A stretch of 41,544 bases of DNA from an uncultured bacterium (GTDB lineage: Bacteria > Bacillota > Clostridia > Christensenellales > QALW01): assembly GCA_905214315.1 (NCBI GenBank), contig CAJMLN010000015.1, forward strand, positions 1 through 41,544. Reading direction: 5' to 3'. The notes under the pieces were generated by a model, which was not told where the DNA came from, did not search any database, and saw nothing but the letters and a program-made list of their open reading frames with translations. A program made the translations under genes and the position numbers. This document shows, in pieces, positions 17,143 to 26,168 of this stretch (positions are counted from its first letter, which is position 1; each line of letters starts with the position of its first letter).

Positions 17143-20100
17143 ATGCGTTTACTAAAAAATCAACCGTTCCCCTCCGATCTCTCCCTACCGCTTTGCGCCC
17201 CGCGGGAGCTCTGCGATCCCTCCATTCTGCATCTTCATCGTCTGCCCGCCCGCGCTACCGTGGTTCCCGCCCAGAAAAGCGGAGTCTATTATCAGAACAA
17301 AGAGGAATCCGACCGGGTGCTTTCTCTCAACGGCGATTACCGCTTTGCGCTCTTCAGCGACGAGGCGCCCAAGGGCTTTGAGCAGCCGGATTTTGACGAT
17401 TCCTCCTGGGATATTTTAGACGTTCCCTCTATGTGGCAGTTCCGCGGCTACGGCGAACCCACCTACCCCAATGTGGAATACCCCTTTCCCTTTCAGCCGC
17501 CCTATATCTGCCGCCTGAACCCGGTGGGCTGTTACCGCCGCCGCTTTGCCCTGCAGGAAATCAGCCCGCGCACACTGCTCCACTTTGAAGGCGTCGACAA
17601 CGCGTTTTATGTGTTTATCAACGGCAGCTTTGCCGGCTTTTCCAAGGGCAGCCGGCTGCCGGCAGAATTTGATATCACACCTTTTTTAAAAAAAGGAGAA
17701 AATACGCTGGCGGTAAAGGTATACACCTATTCCGACGCCTCTTATCTGGAAAACCAGGATATGCTGCTTGCCAGCGGAATCTTCCGCGACGTGTATCTGC
17801 TGTTTGCGCCGGAGAGCGCCCTCTGGGATTATGAAGTGACGACCGACACCCGCACGCTCACCTGCACGGCGGTACTCTTTGCACAAAAGGAGGATACCAG
17901 CGCCCGCTTTACCTTCAACGGCCGGAGCCTCACGGTTCCCTTTGAAAACGGAACGGCCTGCTGCTCCTTTTCCCCCCAGGAACCTGTTCTCTGGAACGCG
18001 GAACAGCCCTTTCTATACGACTTTACCCTTGAAATCCTCTGCCGCGGCCGGGTTACGGAAACCCACAGCAAGCGCGTAGGCTTCTGCAAAAGCGAAATCC
18101 AAAATCAGGCCTTCTGCATCAACGGCAGTCCCGTACTGCTCAAAGGCATCAACCGGCATGAAAATGACTGCTGGAACGGGCGCGCCGTAACCAAGGAGCA
18201 GATTCTTGCGGACCTGAAGCTTCTGAAGGCCGCCAATATCAATGCCATCCGCTGTTCGCACTATCCCAACAATCCGGCTTTTTATGAATATGCCTCGGAG
18301 CTGGGCTTTTATGTAATGGACGAGGGCGATCTGGAAAGCCACGGCTGCGGCATTACCGGCGATCAGGGATTTTTAAACAAGAGCCCCGAATGGCGGAGCG
18401 CTTTTATGGACCGTACGGTCCGCATGGCCGAAAGGGATAAAAACGAAACCTGCATTGTAATCTGGTCGGTGGGCAATGAGATCGGCGCGGGGCAAAACGC
18501 CGAAGCCTGCGCCGAATATCTGCGGAGCCGCCGCGATCGGAAGCCGGTGCAGTACCATGCGCTGAACAGCGCCGATCAGGCGTTTATCGGCTGCGGGTAC
18601 CCCAACCTTTTCCGCATGAAAAAAACGCTTGCCGCCGCCAAGGGAAAGCCACAGCCCGTTTTGCTGGTTGAATATGCCCACGCCATGGGCAACGGCCCGG
18701 GAAATTTAGAGCACATGTGGGAGCTTGTTCTCAGAAATCCCGAATTTGCCGGCGGCTATGTCTGGGAGTTCCGCGGTCATGGTATGCGCCGTGAAAATGC
18801 CGACGGCAGCGTCGACTATCTGTACGGCGGGGATTTTCATGACGATAACCACTGGTCCAACTTTACGTTAGACGGCTTTTTGACCTCCGACGGCACACCC
18901 AAGCCTACCTTTACGGAACTGAAATATGTGTACGCTCCGCTTCATTTTACCTATGAGGACGGCCTCCTTACTTTGTATAATACCCGCGATTTTACCGATA
19001 CCTCCCAAATGCAGCTGGAGGCGGAAATACTTTGCGACGCGCAAATCTGCCAAAAAATCGTTCTTCCCATGCCGGTGATTGCCCCCCGCGGCAAAAAGAC
19101 GCTTGAAATTCCCCTAGCCTATTCGGGGCACGACTGCTTTTTGACCCTGCGCGCCACAGAAAACGGAAACACTGTGGCGATAAAGCAATTTCCCTTGCCG
19201 GGCAACCGGCCAAAAATGCCGCTGCCGGCTGTAAAGCAGGCCGCCGTCTGCACGCAGAACCAGGATGAAGTACGCATCAACGGAGAGAACTTTGATATCC
19301 GCTGGAAAAACGGCGTGCCTATTTTCTACCAAAAAGACGGCGTCACGTATTTTGACCGCCCCATGCAGTTCGTCACCTTCCGTGCCGAAACCGATAACGA
19401 CGGTATTATAGGCCTGTATCCCCGCTGGATTAAAAGCTGGGAACAGCAGCGGCTGCATAAAATGCGCTTTTTTACCCAAAAAACCGCGGTCACCCGAGAG
19501 GAAACGCAGATAGCCGTAAACGTAAACGGATTCCTTACGGCCGATCACTGCTTTACCGGCTTTACGGTGGAAGCGCTCTATACCGTTTTGCACAACGGCC
19601 TGCTGCGGGTATGCCTTACAGTAAAGCCCTACGGACAGATGCCCATGATGTGGGAATACGGCTCCATCGGCAAGGATGAAACCCTGACGCCCCGCCTGCC
19701 GCGCTTCGGCGTATGCTTTGCCCTGGACAAGAGCCTTGACACTGTGCGCTGGTTCGGCCGCGGGCCGGAACAGAATTATACCGATTCCGTCGCGGCGGCA
19801 CCGGTAGGAGTTTATGAAAAGCCGCTTCCGCAGCTGAACTTTGCCTATGACGTTCCCCAGGAGACCGGCACGCGCACCGATACGCGCTTTCTGCAGGCCG
19901 CCGATTCTCTTCACGCCCTTACCGTTTACGGAAGCGATACGTTTTCGTTTTCCTATCATCCCTGGAGGCTGGATGATCTGCGCGCGGCGCGCCACCCCGG
20001 AGAATTAAAGGAGGATCCGGAGAAGAACTATCTGTATATCGACTACCGGATGCGCGCCCTGGGCAGCTTTTCCTGCGGGCCCAACCCCGAAAGGGAGTAT

Positions 20101-20295
20101 GACTTTGAACCGCACGATTTCCGGTTTGTATTTGCCTTAAACGGCGAAACGGGAAAAAGTGCGGAATACCAAAACACAGACTTAGGTCCGAAAACAAAAA
20201 AGCTGACGGAGGTCTATGTCCGCCCCCAAATAGAAGAAGAGCGCGAGGAAATCGAATGCCGCAGCGTGGAGGGCCGCCGGGAGGAAACGCTCTGA
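17143..20295 (+). CDS. lacZ: Beta-galactosidase, glycoside hydrolase family 2
   Basis: A 1050-residue, cytoplasmic GH2 enzyme of the LacZ type, the same length class as E. coli LacZ (1023). Family marks are LNGDYRFALF and the N-terminal sugar-binding fold, the NPFHHT-like region GINRHENDCWNGRAVTKEQ, then IRCSHYPNNPAFYEYASELGFYVMDEGDLESHG. The catalytic acid/base is E446 in GNEIGAG and the nucleophile is E510 in VEYAHAMGNG. The C-terminal 300 residues are the Bgal small-chain domain. The start at 17143 has GAGG 8 bases ahead; the longer frame from 16999 lacks a site. A beta-galactoside is the likely substrate, but this family also splits other beta-linked sugars. Confidence 0.92.
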   Translation: MRLLKNQPFPSDLSLPLCAPRELCDPSILHLHRLPARATVVPAQKSGVYYQNKEESDRVLSLNGDYRFALFSDEAPKGFEQPDFDDSSWDILDVPSMWQFRGYGEPTYPNVEYPFPFQPPYICRLNPVGCYRRRFALQEISPRTLLHFEGVDNAFYVFINGSFAGFSKGSRLPAEFDITPFLKKGENTLAVKVYTYSDASYLENQDMLLASGIFRDVYLLFAPESALWDYEVTTDTRTLTCTAVLFAQKEDTSARFTFNGRSLTVPFENGTACCSFSPQEPVLWNAEQPFLYDFTLEILCRGRVTETHSKRVGFCKSEIQNQAFCINGSPVLLKGINRHENDCWNGRAVTKEQILADLKLLKAANINAIRCSHYPNNPAFYEYASELGFYVMDEGDLESHGCGITGDQGFLNKSPEWRSAFMDRTVRMAERDKNETCIVIWSVGNEIGAGQNAEACAEYLRSRRDRKPVQYHALNSADQAFIGCGYPNLFRMKKTLAAAKGKPQPVLLVEYAHAMGNGPGNLEHMWELVLRNPEFAGGYVWEFRGHGMRRENADGSVDYLYGGDFHDDNHWSNFTLDGFLTSDGTPKPTFTELKYVYAPLHFTYEDGLLTLYNTRDFTDTSQMQLEAEILCDAQICQKIVLPMPVIAPRGKKTLEIPLAYSGHDCFLTLRATENGNTVAIKQFPLPGNRPKMPLPAVKQAAVCTQNQDEVRINGENFDIRWKNGVPIFYQKDGVTYFDRPMQFVTFRAETDNDGIIGLYPRWIKSWEQQRLHKMRFFTQKTAVTREETQIAVNVNGFLTADHCFTGFTVEALYTVLHNGLLRVCLTVKPYGQMPMMWEYGSIGKDETLTPRLPRFGVCFALDKSLDTVRWFGRGPEQNYTDSVAAAPVGVYEKPLPQLNFAYDVPQETGTRTDTRFLQAADSLHALTVYGSDTFSFSYHPWRLDDLRAARHPGELKEDPEKNYLYIDYRMRALGSFSCGPNPEREYDFEPHDFRFVFALNGETGKSAEYQNTDLGPKTKKLTEVYVRPQIEEEREEIECRSVEGRREETL

Positions 20296-20351
20296 GCGTC
20301 TTCCGGCAGACGACACTGCTTTCCGTCCCCGGCTCGAATACAACAGACAAA

Positions 20352-20376
20352 GGAAAAGACCAGCTTTCCCTTTTTT
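20352..20376 (+). terminator. Weak terminator after the beta-galactosidase
   Basis: GGAAA (20352-20356) can pair with TTTCC (20365-20369), followed by CTTTTTT. The stem is only 5 bases, so this is a weak call. Confidence 0.3.
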
Positions 20377-20389
20377 ATAAAACTCTTTC

Positions 20390-20418
20390 TTGCAGGCAGT
20401 ATAAAAATGTGTTATGAT
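20390..20418 (+). promoter_or_regulatory. Promoter of the small membrane protein gene
   Basis: TTGCAG (20390-20395), 17 bases, TATGAT (20413-20418) with TG in the extended -10 position, 42 bases before the start at 20461. Confidence 0.7.
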
Positions 20419-20460
20419 AAGCATGATTTTTTTATTGCTCTGTAAAAAAAGGAGATCAAA

Positions 20461-20754
20461 ATGAAGCATAACCTTCCTCTCCTCTGTGCGCTGGGCGGTC
20501 TGCTGGCAGCCGCGGTGATTGCCGCCTATGCGCTGGATTCACCGGCGCTTGTTTTGCCGCCGTTTACGCTGATCTGGCTGTTTTTTGTGCTGCTGCTGAT
20601 TGCCTGCACCAAAACCCTAATTGATAAGACCGCCGCTGCCAGGCCCGTTTCTATGATTCTGATTTCCCTTTTGACGGCAGCGCTGTTTCAAGCGGTTCTG
20701 TTCGGCTGTACCTGCTATACGGTCTGGGCGCTGCGCCTGGGCATGACATTTTAA
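20461..20754 (+). CDS. Small membrane protein of unknown function
   Basis: A 97-residue protein that is nearly all membrane: helices at about 8-25, 31-50 and 63-88, with a short basic loop (TLIDKTAAAR) between the second and third. No known motif is seen and I do not recognise a family. The AAGGAG site lies 8 bases ahead of the ATG, and a good promoter precedes it, so the gene is well supported as expressed. It lies just ahead of an ABC exporter gene that has its own promoter. Confidence 0.7.
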   Translation: MKHNLPLLCALGGLLAAAVIAAYALDSPALVLPPFTLIWLFFVLLLIACTKTLIDKTAAARPVSMILISLLTAALFQAVLFGCTCYTVWALRLGMTF

Positions 20755-20774
20755 CAGTTTTATCCGCAGCTTCT

Positions 20775-20803
20775 TTGACTTTCTTATAAAAACATATTAT
20801 AAT
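20775..20803 (+). promoter_or_regulatory. Promoter of the ABC exporter gene
   Basis: TTGACT (20775-20780), 17 bases, TATAAT (20798-20803). Transcription should start near 20810, at the foot of the leader hairpin. Confidence 0.8.
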
Positions 20804-20807
20804 AAAA

Positions 20808-20858
20808 CAGCAAAGCCGTTCTGCCCGCAAGGTACAGAATCGGCTTGCTGATTTTATT
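20808..20858 (+). promoter_or_regulatory. Leader hairpin of the ABC exporter gene, possible attenuator
   Basis: CAGCAA-A-GCCG-TTCTG pairs with CAGAA-T-CGGC-TTGCTG (20808-20850): about 15 pairs with two one-base bulges and an 11-base loop, followed by ATTTTATT. It begins where transcription should begin and ends 25 bases before the exporter start. It may act as an attenuator or RNA-stabilising element; no known riboswitch core is visible. Confidence 0.55.
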
Positions 20859-20875
20859 CCCCAAAAGGTGATACC

Positions 20876-22606
20876 ATGAAAAAGAATTCTCTGCTAAAAC
20901 GTTTTTTACCCTATTATAAACCCTATGTGGGCATTTTAATATTCGATTTGCTCTGCGCCTGCGCCACTACGATATGCGAGCTGGTGTTTCCGCTGATTGT
21001 AAAGGAAATTACCGGGCGGGCTGCCGATGCCCCCGAGCTTTTAACCGTATCCTTTGTTCTTCACGCGGGGCTTTTCTATCTTCTTCTGCGGATAATCGAC
21101 ACCCTGGCAAACTATTATATGGCCTCAACAGGGCATATTATGGGGGCCCGGCTGGAGGCGGACATGCGTTCGGATTTCTTTTCTCACCTGGAAAAGCTCT
21201 CCTTTAATTTTTACGATAACACCAAAATCGGCCAGCTAATGTCACGCATTACTAGCGATATGTTTGATATCACCGAATTTGCGCACCACTGTCCGGAGGA
21301 ATTTTTTATCGCGGGCATCAAAATCGCCGCGTCGTTTATCATTCTCTGCACCTTCAGTATTCCCCTGACCCTGATCCTGTTCGCGGTGCTGCCCATTATG
21401 CTGATTGTTCTGCTTTTTTTCAACAGGCGGATGAAGGCGGGCTTCCGGGAATCCAGAAGGACCGTAGGGGAATTGAACTCCCAGGTAGAAGACAGCCTTT
21501 TAGGGATGCGCGTGGTCAAATCTTTCGCCAATGAAGAGAAAGAGATTGAGAAATTTGAGCGCGGCAACAAGACCTTCTTAAAAGTAAAAACAAAAGTATA
21601 CCATTACATGGCCGGCTTCCAATCCTCCACAAGATTTTTTGAGGGTTTTATGTATATTGTAATCATCGTCGCCGGCGCGCTTTTCCTTATAAACGGCAAA
21701 ATCGACGTATCAGTACTGATCGCCTATCTGCTCTATGTCTCCACCCTTCTGGCCTCCATCCGCAAAATCGTGGAATTTGCCGAGCAGTTCCAGCGCGGCA
21801 TGACCGGTATTGAACGCTTTGCTGAAATCATGGATACGGAGCCGGACATTAACGATAAACCCCATGCAAAAAAGCTTTCGGGTGTAAAGGGCGAAATCAC
21901 CTTTAAAAATGTTTCTTTTGCTTATGGCAAGCATTTGGAGAACATTTTAACGGATATCAATCTTACGATCAAAAGCGGTGAAAACGTAGCCATCGTAGGT
22001 CCCTCAGGCTCCGGAAAGACCACCATCTGCAACCTGATTCCCCGGTTTTACGAGCTGACCTCCGGTTCCATTGCCATCGACGGGCAAAATATTGCCGACG
22101 TTACCATGCGTTCCCTGCGCCGCAATATCGGCATCGTACAGCAGGACGTCTATTTGTTTTCCGGCTCCGTAAAGGAAAATATCGAATACGGACTGCCCGG
22201 CGCAGCGGAGAAAGATATCATTCAGGCCGCAAAACTGGCCGGCGCCCATGATTTTATTATGAGCCTGCCCAACGGCTACGACACCTATGTGGGCGAGCGC
22301 GGCGTCAAGCTCTCCGGCGGACAGAAGCAGCGGATTTCCATTGCGCGCGTTTTTCTGAAAAATCCGCCGATCCTGATTTTGGACGAAGCCACCAGCGCGC
22401 TGGATAACGAAAGCGAACAGCTGGTACAGCAATCTCTGGAGGCGCTTTCCAAAGGACGCACCACGCTGACCATCGCACACCGGCTGACCACAGTGCGCAA
22501 CGCCGACCGGATCCTGGTGCTTACCGAAGAAGGAATTGCCGAAGAGGGAACCCATGAGCAGCTGCTGCAAAAGGGCGGCATCTATGCCTCGCTCTACCGC
22601 CCGTAA
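20876..22606 (+). CDS. ABC exporter with fused membrane and ATPase domains
   Basis: A 576-residue half-transporter of the type I exporter kind (MsbA/BmrA-like). Residues ~15-315 hold six membrane helices; residues ~335-576 are the ATPase. Walker A is GPSGSGKTT, the Q-loop lies in NIGIVQQDVYLFSG, the signature is LSGGQKQR, Walker B is ILILDEATSALD, and the H-loop His is in IAHRLTTVRNADR. It would work as a homodimer or pair with another half. No partner half is adjacent, so a homodimer is more likely. The substrate is unknown; drug, lipid or peptide export is typical. It has its own promoter, leader hairpin and terminator. Confidence 0.92.
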   Translation: MKKNSLLKRFLPYYKPYVGILIFDLLCACATTICELVFPLIVKEITGRAADAPELLTVSFVLHAGLFYLLLRIIDTLANYYMASTGHIMGARLEADMRSDFFSHLEKLSFNFYDNTKIGQLMSRITSDMFDITEFAHHCPEEFFIAGIKIAASFIILCTFSIPLTLILFAVLPIMLIVLLFFNRRMKAGFRESRRTVGELNSQVEDSLLGMRVVKSFANEEKEIEKFERGNKTFLKVKTKVYHYMAGFQSSTRFFEGFMYIVIIVAGALFLINGKIDVSVLIAYLLYVSTLLASIRKIVEFAEQFQRGMTGIERFAEIMDTEPDINDKPHAKKLSGVKGEITFKNVSFAYGKHLENILTDINLTIKSGENVAIVGPSGSGKTTICNLIPRFYELTSGSIAIDGQNIADVTMRSLRRNIGIVQQDVYLFSGSVKENIEYGLPGAAEKDIIQAAKLAGAHDFIMSLPNGYDTYVGERGVKLSGGQKQRISIARVFLKNPPILILDEATSALDNESEQLVQQSLEALSKGRTTLTIAHRLTTVRNADRILVLTEEGIAEEGTHEQLLQKGGIYASLYRP

Positions 22607-22629
22607 AAGAACAAAAGCGTCTAAAATAC

Positions 22630-22676
22630 ACTCCCTCTGCAACGGCAAAGTACGGCCGGCGCAAAGGGAGTTTTTT
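22630..22676 (+). terminator. Terminator of the ABC exporter
   Basis: ACTCCCT-C-TGC pairs with GCA-A-AGGGAGT (22630-22671), ending in a TTTTTT run. The following 22677-22891 stretch holds no clear gene; an inverted repeat TTTGTA-N5-TACAAA at 22827-22843 might be a regulator site. Confidence 0.75.
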
Positions 22677-22891
22677 CCTTGCCGCCAAACAGTCGCCGAA
22701 CGAATACACAACCTTCTCTGTATCTTTTTGCCGTATGTGCGCTGAAACGACGCCTCTTGACTATAAGTTTGCCATAATCAAAATACCCCTTTGTCCCTGC
22801 CGGGCGCAGACAAAAAACAGGCTTCATTTGTAATTTATACAAACCAGGAGGAAGGCCCCGCTGCCGCGCACCGTCTTTCCCGCAAAAACTA

Positions 22892-22920
22892 TTGTAAAAT
22901 GGACAAAGATAGTATATAAT
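22892..22920 (+). promoter_or_regulatory. Promoter of the M23 lipoprotein gene
   Basis: TTGTAA (22892-22897), 17 bases, TATAAT (22915-22920), 58 bases before the start. Confidence 0.75.
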
Positions 22921-22978
22921 AAGGATATATCATTATACGGCTGAATTCGCTTTGCCGTATTTGCAGGAGAATTTTTGA

Positions 22979-25300
22979 ATGAAACGAACGCTTTTTTCTA
23001 TTTTGGCCATTCTTACCGCCGCCGTGCTTTTAGCCGGGTGCGCGCGTTTTAGAAAAAATACCGAGGGAAATGACGCACCGGATATCCAATACTTGTCCGG
23101 TATGCTACTCTACGGCGCCAGCGAAGCTCCCTACGGCGTAGGCGACATCCTTTTTAAAGCACAGAATCCGGGAACCTACCGCTATATGGCTTATGGCGCA
23201 GATCAGGAAATGCCCCAGATTACCGTGGGATTTAACGCAAAAAGCTGGCCTGAAATTGCAGACGGCCAGGTAATCTCCGGAACCGACTGCCGGAATATTA
23301 CCGTCGTTTCCACTGATAAAAACGGTATTGTAGAAAGGGCCGCCTATTTTGAATATGTTCCCGGCGTGCTCTACGGACAAAGCAATGCTGACCAGTACGA
23401 TGATCCGGTTTTCTACAATGCAGAGCAGCCCAACTTAGAAGATCCGCGGGCAATAGCTTTGGCCTCCCATCTGTTTAAGACTGCTGACAACTCCTATTAC
23501 GGCCGTTCCTACGGATATGTCATCCAGGGTTTTTTAACCAAATATTCCGCGGCAGCCGGGGTATTTGCAGGCTATTATCATACCGGTATTGATTTTACCA
23601 CCCAAGAGGGGCGCCCCTTTTATGCGCCGATCGACGGCGAAATTATCTATGCCGGGCAAAGCGACGACTATCATATGATCATTCTCTATAACGCCCAGCA
23701 TGATATCTCTGTGCTGCTGCTGCACGGCGAGGACGTTTCGCCGGCACAGGTGCTTTACAGCGCCGGCGGACGGGTTTCGGCCGGTACGCTTTTAGGTTAC
23801 GGCGGCGGTGCGGGAAAGCCCGCGGGGGATACACAGCTGCATATCGAAGTGCGCAGCGGACAGGCTTCCCGATATCAGAATTTTTCCACCACTCCGGAAT
23901 ATACCCGTATGGCAAATTATGACCCCTTGATCTTATCGGATATGTTCCAGCTCACACCCTATGAAGCAGACGCATTCGATACCTTTACCGCATTGGAAAC
24001 TACAGGCTATAACGCTCAGGGCGGCGCGGTAGCAGCGCTGGTGGGCAACTGGCTGTACTATATCAACGTCGGCGACGGCAGCCGAATCTACCGTTCCCGC
24101 CCTGACGGCAGTCAGGCCGCCGCCATTACAGAGTTCTCCGCAGCAAACCTGAACTATTCAGACGGCTGGCTGTATTACAGCAATTTAAGTGATAGCGGCA
24201 AGCTGTACAAAACCGCCTGTGACGGAAGCGAATCTGTTAAATTATCCGATATTAACTGCCAGCAATATGTGCTCTGTGCAGGTGACTGGGTATATTTCTG
24301 CAACGCGGCGTCACGCAATGCCCTATGCCGTATTCGAAAGGACGGCAGTGAATATTCTGTACTTTTAAACCGTGAAATCACAAACCCATTCTACAGCAAA
24401 GGATCGATTTACTATACACAGAACGCATCTGTAAAAGCAGAACGCATCTGCCGGTACGATACCTCTACAGGTGAAAATACGCAGATATTGGATTTCAGAG
24501 CCGATATTCCCTTTATTGTGGATGGCATGATGGGATACCGCAAATACTACGGCAATAAATTCGGGTATGCGATTCCGCTGGGTGCCACAACCGAAAAGGA
24601 CGTTATCACCATAATCGATCGTGCCTACAATCAGGTACAGCAATACAACCGCCTGATAATCTTTGCCAACGAAAGCGACGCAAGCTCCCTGTACATTAAA
24701 ATGCTTGACGGTGAAAGCTCGTTTCAGCTTTCCTCAGATGTTTTGTGCCGCAATTTAACCATTGAGGGCAACTGGCTGTATTACACCACGCCCCTTGATA
24801 GCGGGGAAGCCCTTTGCCGCATCAACCTCTCCAACCTGCAAAAGCAGCAGCTGACCGCGGAGGGCTGGCAGGACGTCGTGCTGAACTACGATCCGGCTAT
24901 TGACGATCTGGTAAACGAAAACATGCAGAACTCCATTACGCCTACGCCTCTGCCGGAGGGACCCTGGACGCCACCGCCGATGCCTTCGGCCAGCTTTATC
25001 ACCATGCCGCCGCAAAATGAAGATCCTACTGTGCCGCCTGAGACAGAGCCGCCGGTTACCGAGCCTACGCCAGAACCTACTCCGCCGGCCACAGAACCCA
25101 CATCTGAGCCTACTCCGCCCGAAGAGCCGACACCGGAGCCCACTCCGCCGGAAGAAGCTACAGATCCGCCAACGGAACCCACGCCCGAGCCGACGCCGAC
25201 AGAGGAGGTCACAGACCCGACGGAGCCCACACCTGAGCTGACGCCAACGGCCACAGACGCACCTCCAACCGACGCGCCGCCAAGCCCCGAAGAAGAATAA
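22979..25300 (+). CDS. Lipoprotein with M23-like domain, DUF5050-like propeller and Thr/Pro tail
   Basis: A 773-residue surface lipoprotein. The signal is MKRTLFSI, a hydrophobic core and lipobox LLAGC. Residues ~190-300 form an M23/LytM-like domain: zinc ligands H201 and D205 in HTGID and H288 in LHIEV; a second catalytic-type His is H249 in LLHGED. The first His of the usual HxH pair is replaced by Q286, so peptidase activity is doubtful. Residues ~345-640 are DUF5050-like repeats (VGNWLYYINVGDGSRIYRS, DGWLYYSNLSDSGKLYKT). The C-terminal ~130 residues are Thr/Pro/Glu stalk. It probably binds peptidoglycan or controls a hydrolase, like inactive LytM proteins in other bacteria (inference). 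AGGAG lies 9 bases ahead of the ATG. Confidence 0.85.
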   Translation: MKRTLFSILAILTAAVLLAGCARFRKNTEGNDAPDIQYLSGMLLYGASEAPYGVGDILFKAQNPGTYRYMAYGADQEMPQITVGFNAKSWPEIADGQVISGTDCRNITVVSTDKNGIVERAAYFEYVPGVLYGQSNADQYDDPVFYNAEQPNLEDPRAIALASHLFKTADNSYYGRSYGYVIQGFLTKYSAAAGVFAGYYHTGIDFTTQEGRPFYAPIDGEIIYAGQSDDYHMIILYNAQHDISVLLLHGEDVSPAQVLYSAGGRVSAGTLLGYGGGAGKPAGDTQLHIEVRSGQASRYQNFSTTPEYTRMANYDPLILSDMFQLTPYEADAFDTFTALETTGYNAQGGAVAALVGNWLYYINVGDGSRIYRSRPDGSQAAAITEFSAANLNYSDGWLYYSNLSDSGKLYKTACDGSESVKLSDINCQQYVLCAGDWVYFCNAASRNALCRIRKDGSEYSVLLNREITNPFYSKGSIYYTQNASVKAERICRYDTSTGENTQILDFRADIPFIVDGMMGYRKYYGNKFGYAIPLGATTEKDVITIIDRAYNQVQQYNRLIIFANESDASSLYIKMLDGESSFQLSSDVLCRNLTIEGNWLYYTTPLDSGEALCRINLSNLQKQQLTAEGWQDVVLNYDPAIDDLVNENMQNSITPTPLPEGPWTPPPMPSASFITMPPQNEDPTVPPETEPPVTEPTPEPTPPATEPTSEPTPPEEPTPEPTPPEEATDPPTEPTPEPTPTEEVTDPTEPTPELTPTATDAPPTDAPPSPEEE
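25030..25290 (+). repeat. Imperfect tandem repeats for Thr-Pro-Glu-Pro stalk
   Basis: The 3' end of the M23 lipoprotein gene encodes many copies of TEPTPEPTPP-like units, so the DNA is a set of degenerate short direct repeats. It is prone to length change. No LPxTG follows, in line with lipid anchoring at the other end. Confidence 0.75.
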
Positions 25301-25307
25301 AAAAATA

Positions 25308-25354
25308 GATAACACGTTTGCTTTCAGGCTACATAGAACGTGTTATCTTTTTTT
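25308..25354 (+). terminator. Terminator of the M23 lipoprotein gene
   Basis: GATAACACGTT (25308-25318) pairs perfectly with AACGTGTTATC (25337-25347), followed by a run of Ts. Confidence 0.85.
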
Positions 25355-25361
25355 ATATTCC

Positions 25362-25428
25362 CTTAAAACAAAAAGCGCGGCATTCTGCCGCGCCGATTCT
25401 GCAAGCCCCTGCGGCAGAACGCCGCGCT
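25362..25428 (-). terminator. Terminator of folT
   Basis: A long inverted repeat: AGCGCGGC and TTCTGCCGC (25374-25391) pair with GCGGCAGAA and GCCGCGCT (25411-25428), one mismatch. On the minus strand a TTTTTGTTTT run follows. Confidence 0.75.
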
Positions 25429-25449
25429 GCAAACAAAGGGGCTGAAAAT

Positions 25450-26160
25450 TCAATGTATAAAATTCAAAAAGGGAAAGCTGCCGGGCTTGGTGTATTCCCT
25501 GTAAAGCATAAAGCCCGCAACGGCAAGAATAGCGAGCAATGCCAGCAAAAGAATTTTCCACGGTTCCAGCTTTAGCTCGCCAAGTTCCGCCCGGTTAAGA
25601 CCCGTCATTTTTAAAACCGGCGCCATTGCCCGCAGAAAGATTACCAGCAGCAGACATTCCGCCGGAAACATGGCGATATTCTTTACCACGCGCAGCGTTG
25701 TGATCAGCTGATAGGATTCCCCCACATACACGCGCATGATCAACGGATTTAAAATAAAATTACAAACCGCCACCACTGCTAATCGGGCTAAAATAATCCG
25801 CGGCAGCGTAATTTTTCTTTTATAAAGAAACAGCGCAAAAATCAGCGAACCGGCGATCTCCACAAAAATAAAAGGAAAAAAATACGCGCCCGAAGAGAAA
25901 AAAAGTGCGCCGATTGTATCGCTAATTCCGGCGGCAATCACCGCCACCACAGGCCCGAAGGTCATGGCGCCCAGCGCGTTTATCAAAAAACCTACGCCTA
26001 TTTGAAGCTGACCCGGCACAAGAGGAATCTGCACCGCTTTCAGCACTACCCGCAGCGCGATCATCAGCGCGGCGAACACCAGCATTTTTACGTTTGCCAG
26101 TTCTTTGGCCGCCTGAATCCAATAAGTACCTGAAAATATACTTTGTTTTTTTTGTTCCAC
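25450..26160 (-). CDS. folT: Folate-family ECF transporter S component
   Basis: A 236-residue membrane protein with six helices. It has the S-component pattern of small Ala-rich helix (VFAALMIALRVVL), PLVPGQLQIGVGFLINALGAMTFGP and FFPFIFVEIAGSLIFALFLY. Folate specificity rests mainly on its leader, which carries a tetrahydrofolate riboswitch. In-frame starts upstream are TTG 26199, ATG 26190 and ATG 26178, but only GTG at 26160 has AAGGAG at 8-base spacing (26169-26174), so it is chosen. No EcfA/EcfT genes are nearby: it must use a shared energizing module encoded elsewhere. Divergent from ychF. Confidence 0.88.
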   Translation of the reverse strand: MEQKKQSIFSGTYWIQAAKELANVKMLVFAALMIALRVVLKAVQIPLVPGQLQIGVGFLINALGAMTFGPVVAVIAAGISDTIGALFFSSGAYFFPFIFVEIAGSLIFALFLYKRKITLPRIILARLAVVAVCNFILNPLIMRVYVGESYQLITTLRVVKNIAMFPAECLLLVIFLRAMAPVLKMTGLNRAELGELKLEPWKILLLALLAILAVAGFMLYREYTKPGSFPFLNFIH

Positions 26161-26168
26161 AAAAAAAT

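Noticed and set aside
19114..19995. Long minus-strand frame of 293 codons inside the beta-galactosidase
   Set aside because: It is a shadow of a strong GH2 coding frame, with no RBS, and its product is not family-like.
22621..22842. Minus-strand frame of 73 codons between the ABC exporter and the M23 gene
   Set aside because: TTG start without RBS, it runs through the exporter terminator, and composition is Arg/Cys-rich like a shadow frame.
22827..22843. TTTGTA-N5-TACAAA inverted repeat followed by CAGGAGG as a small gene start
   Set aside because: No start codon opens a sensible frame after it; kept only as a possible regulator site.
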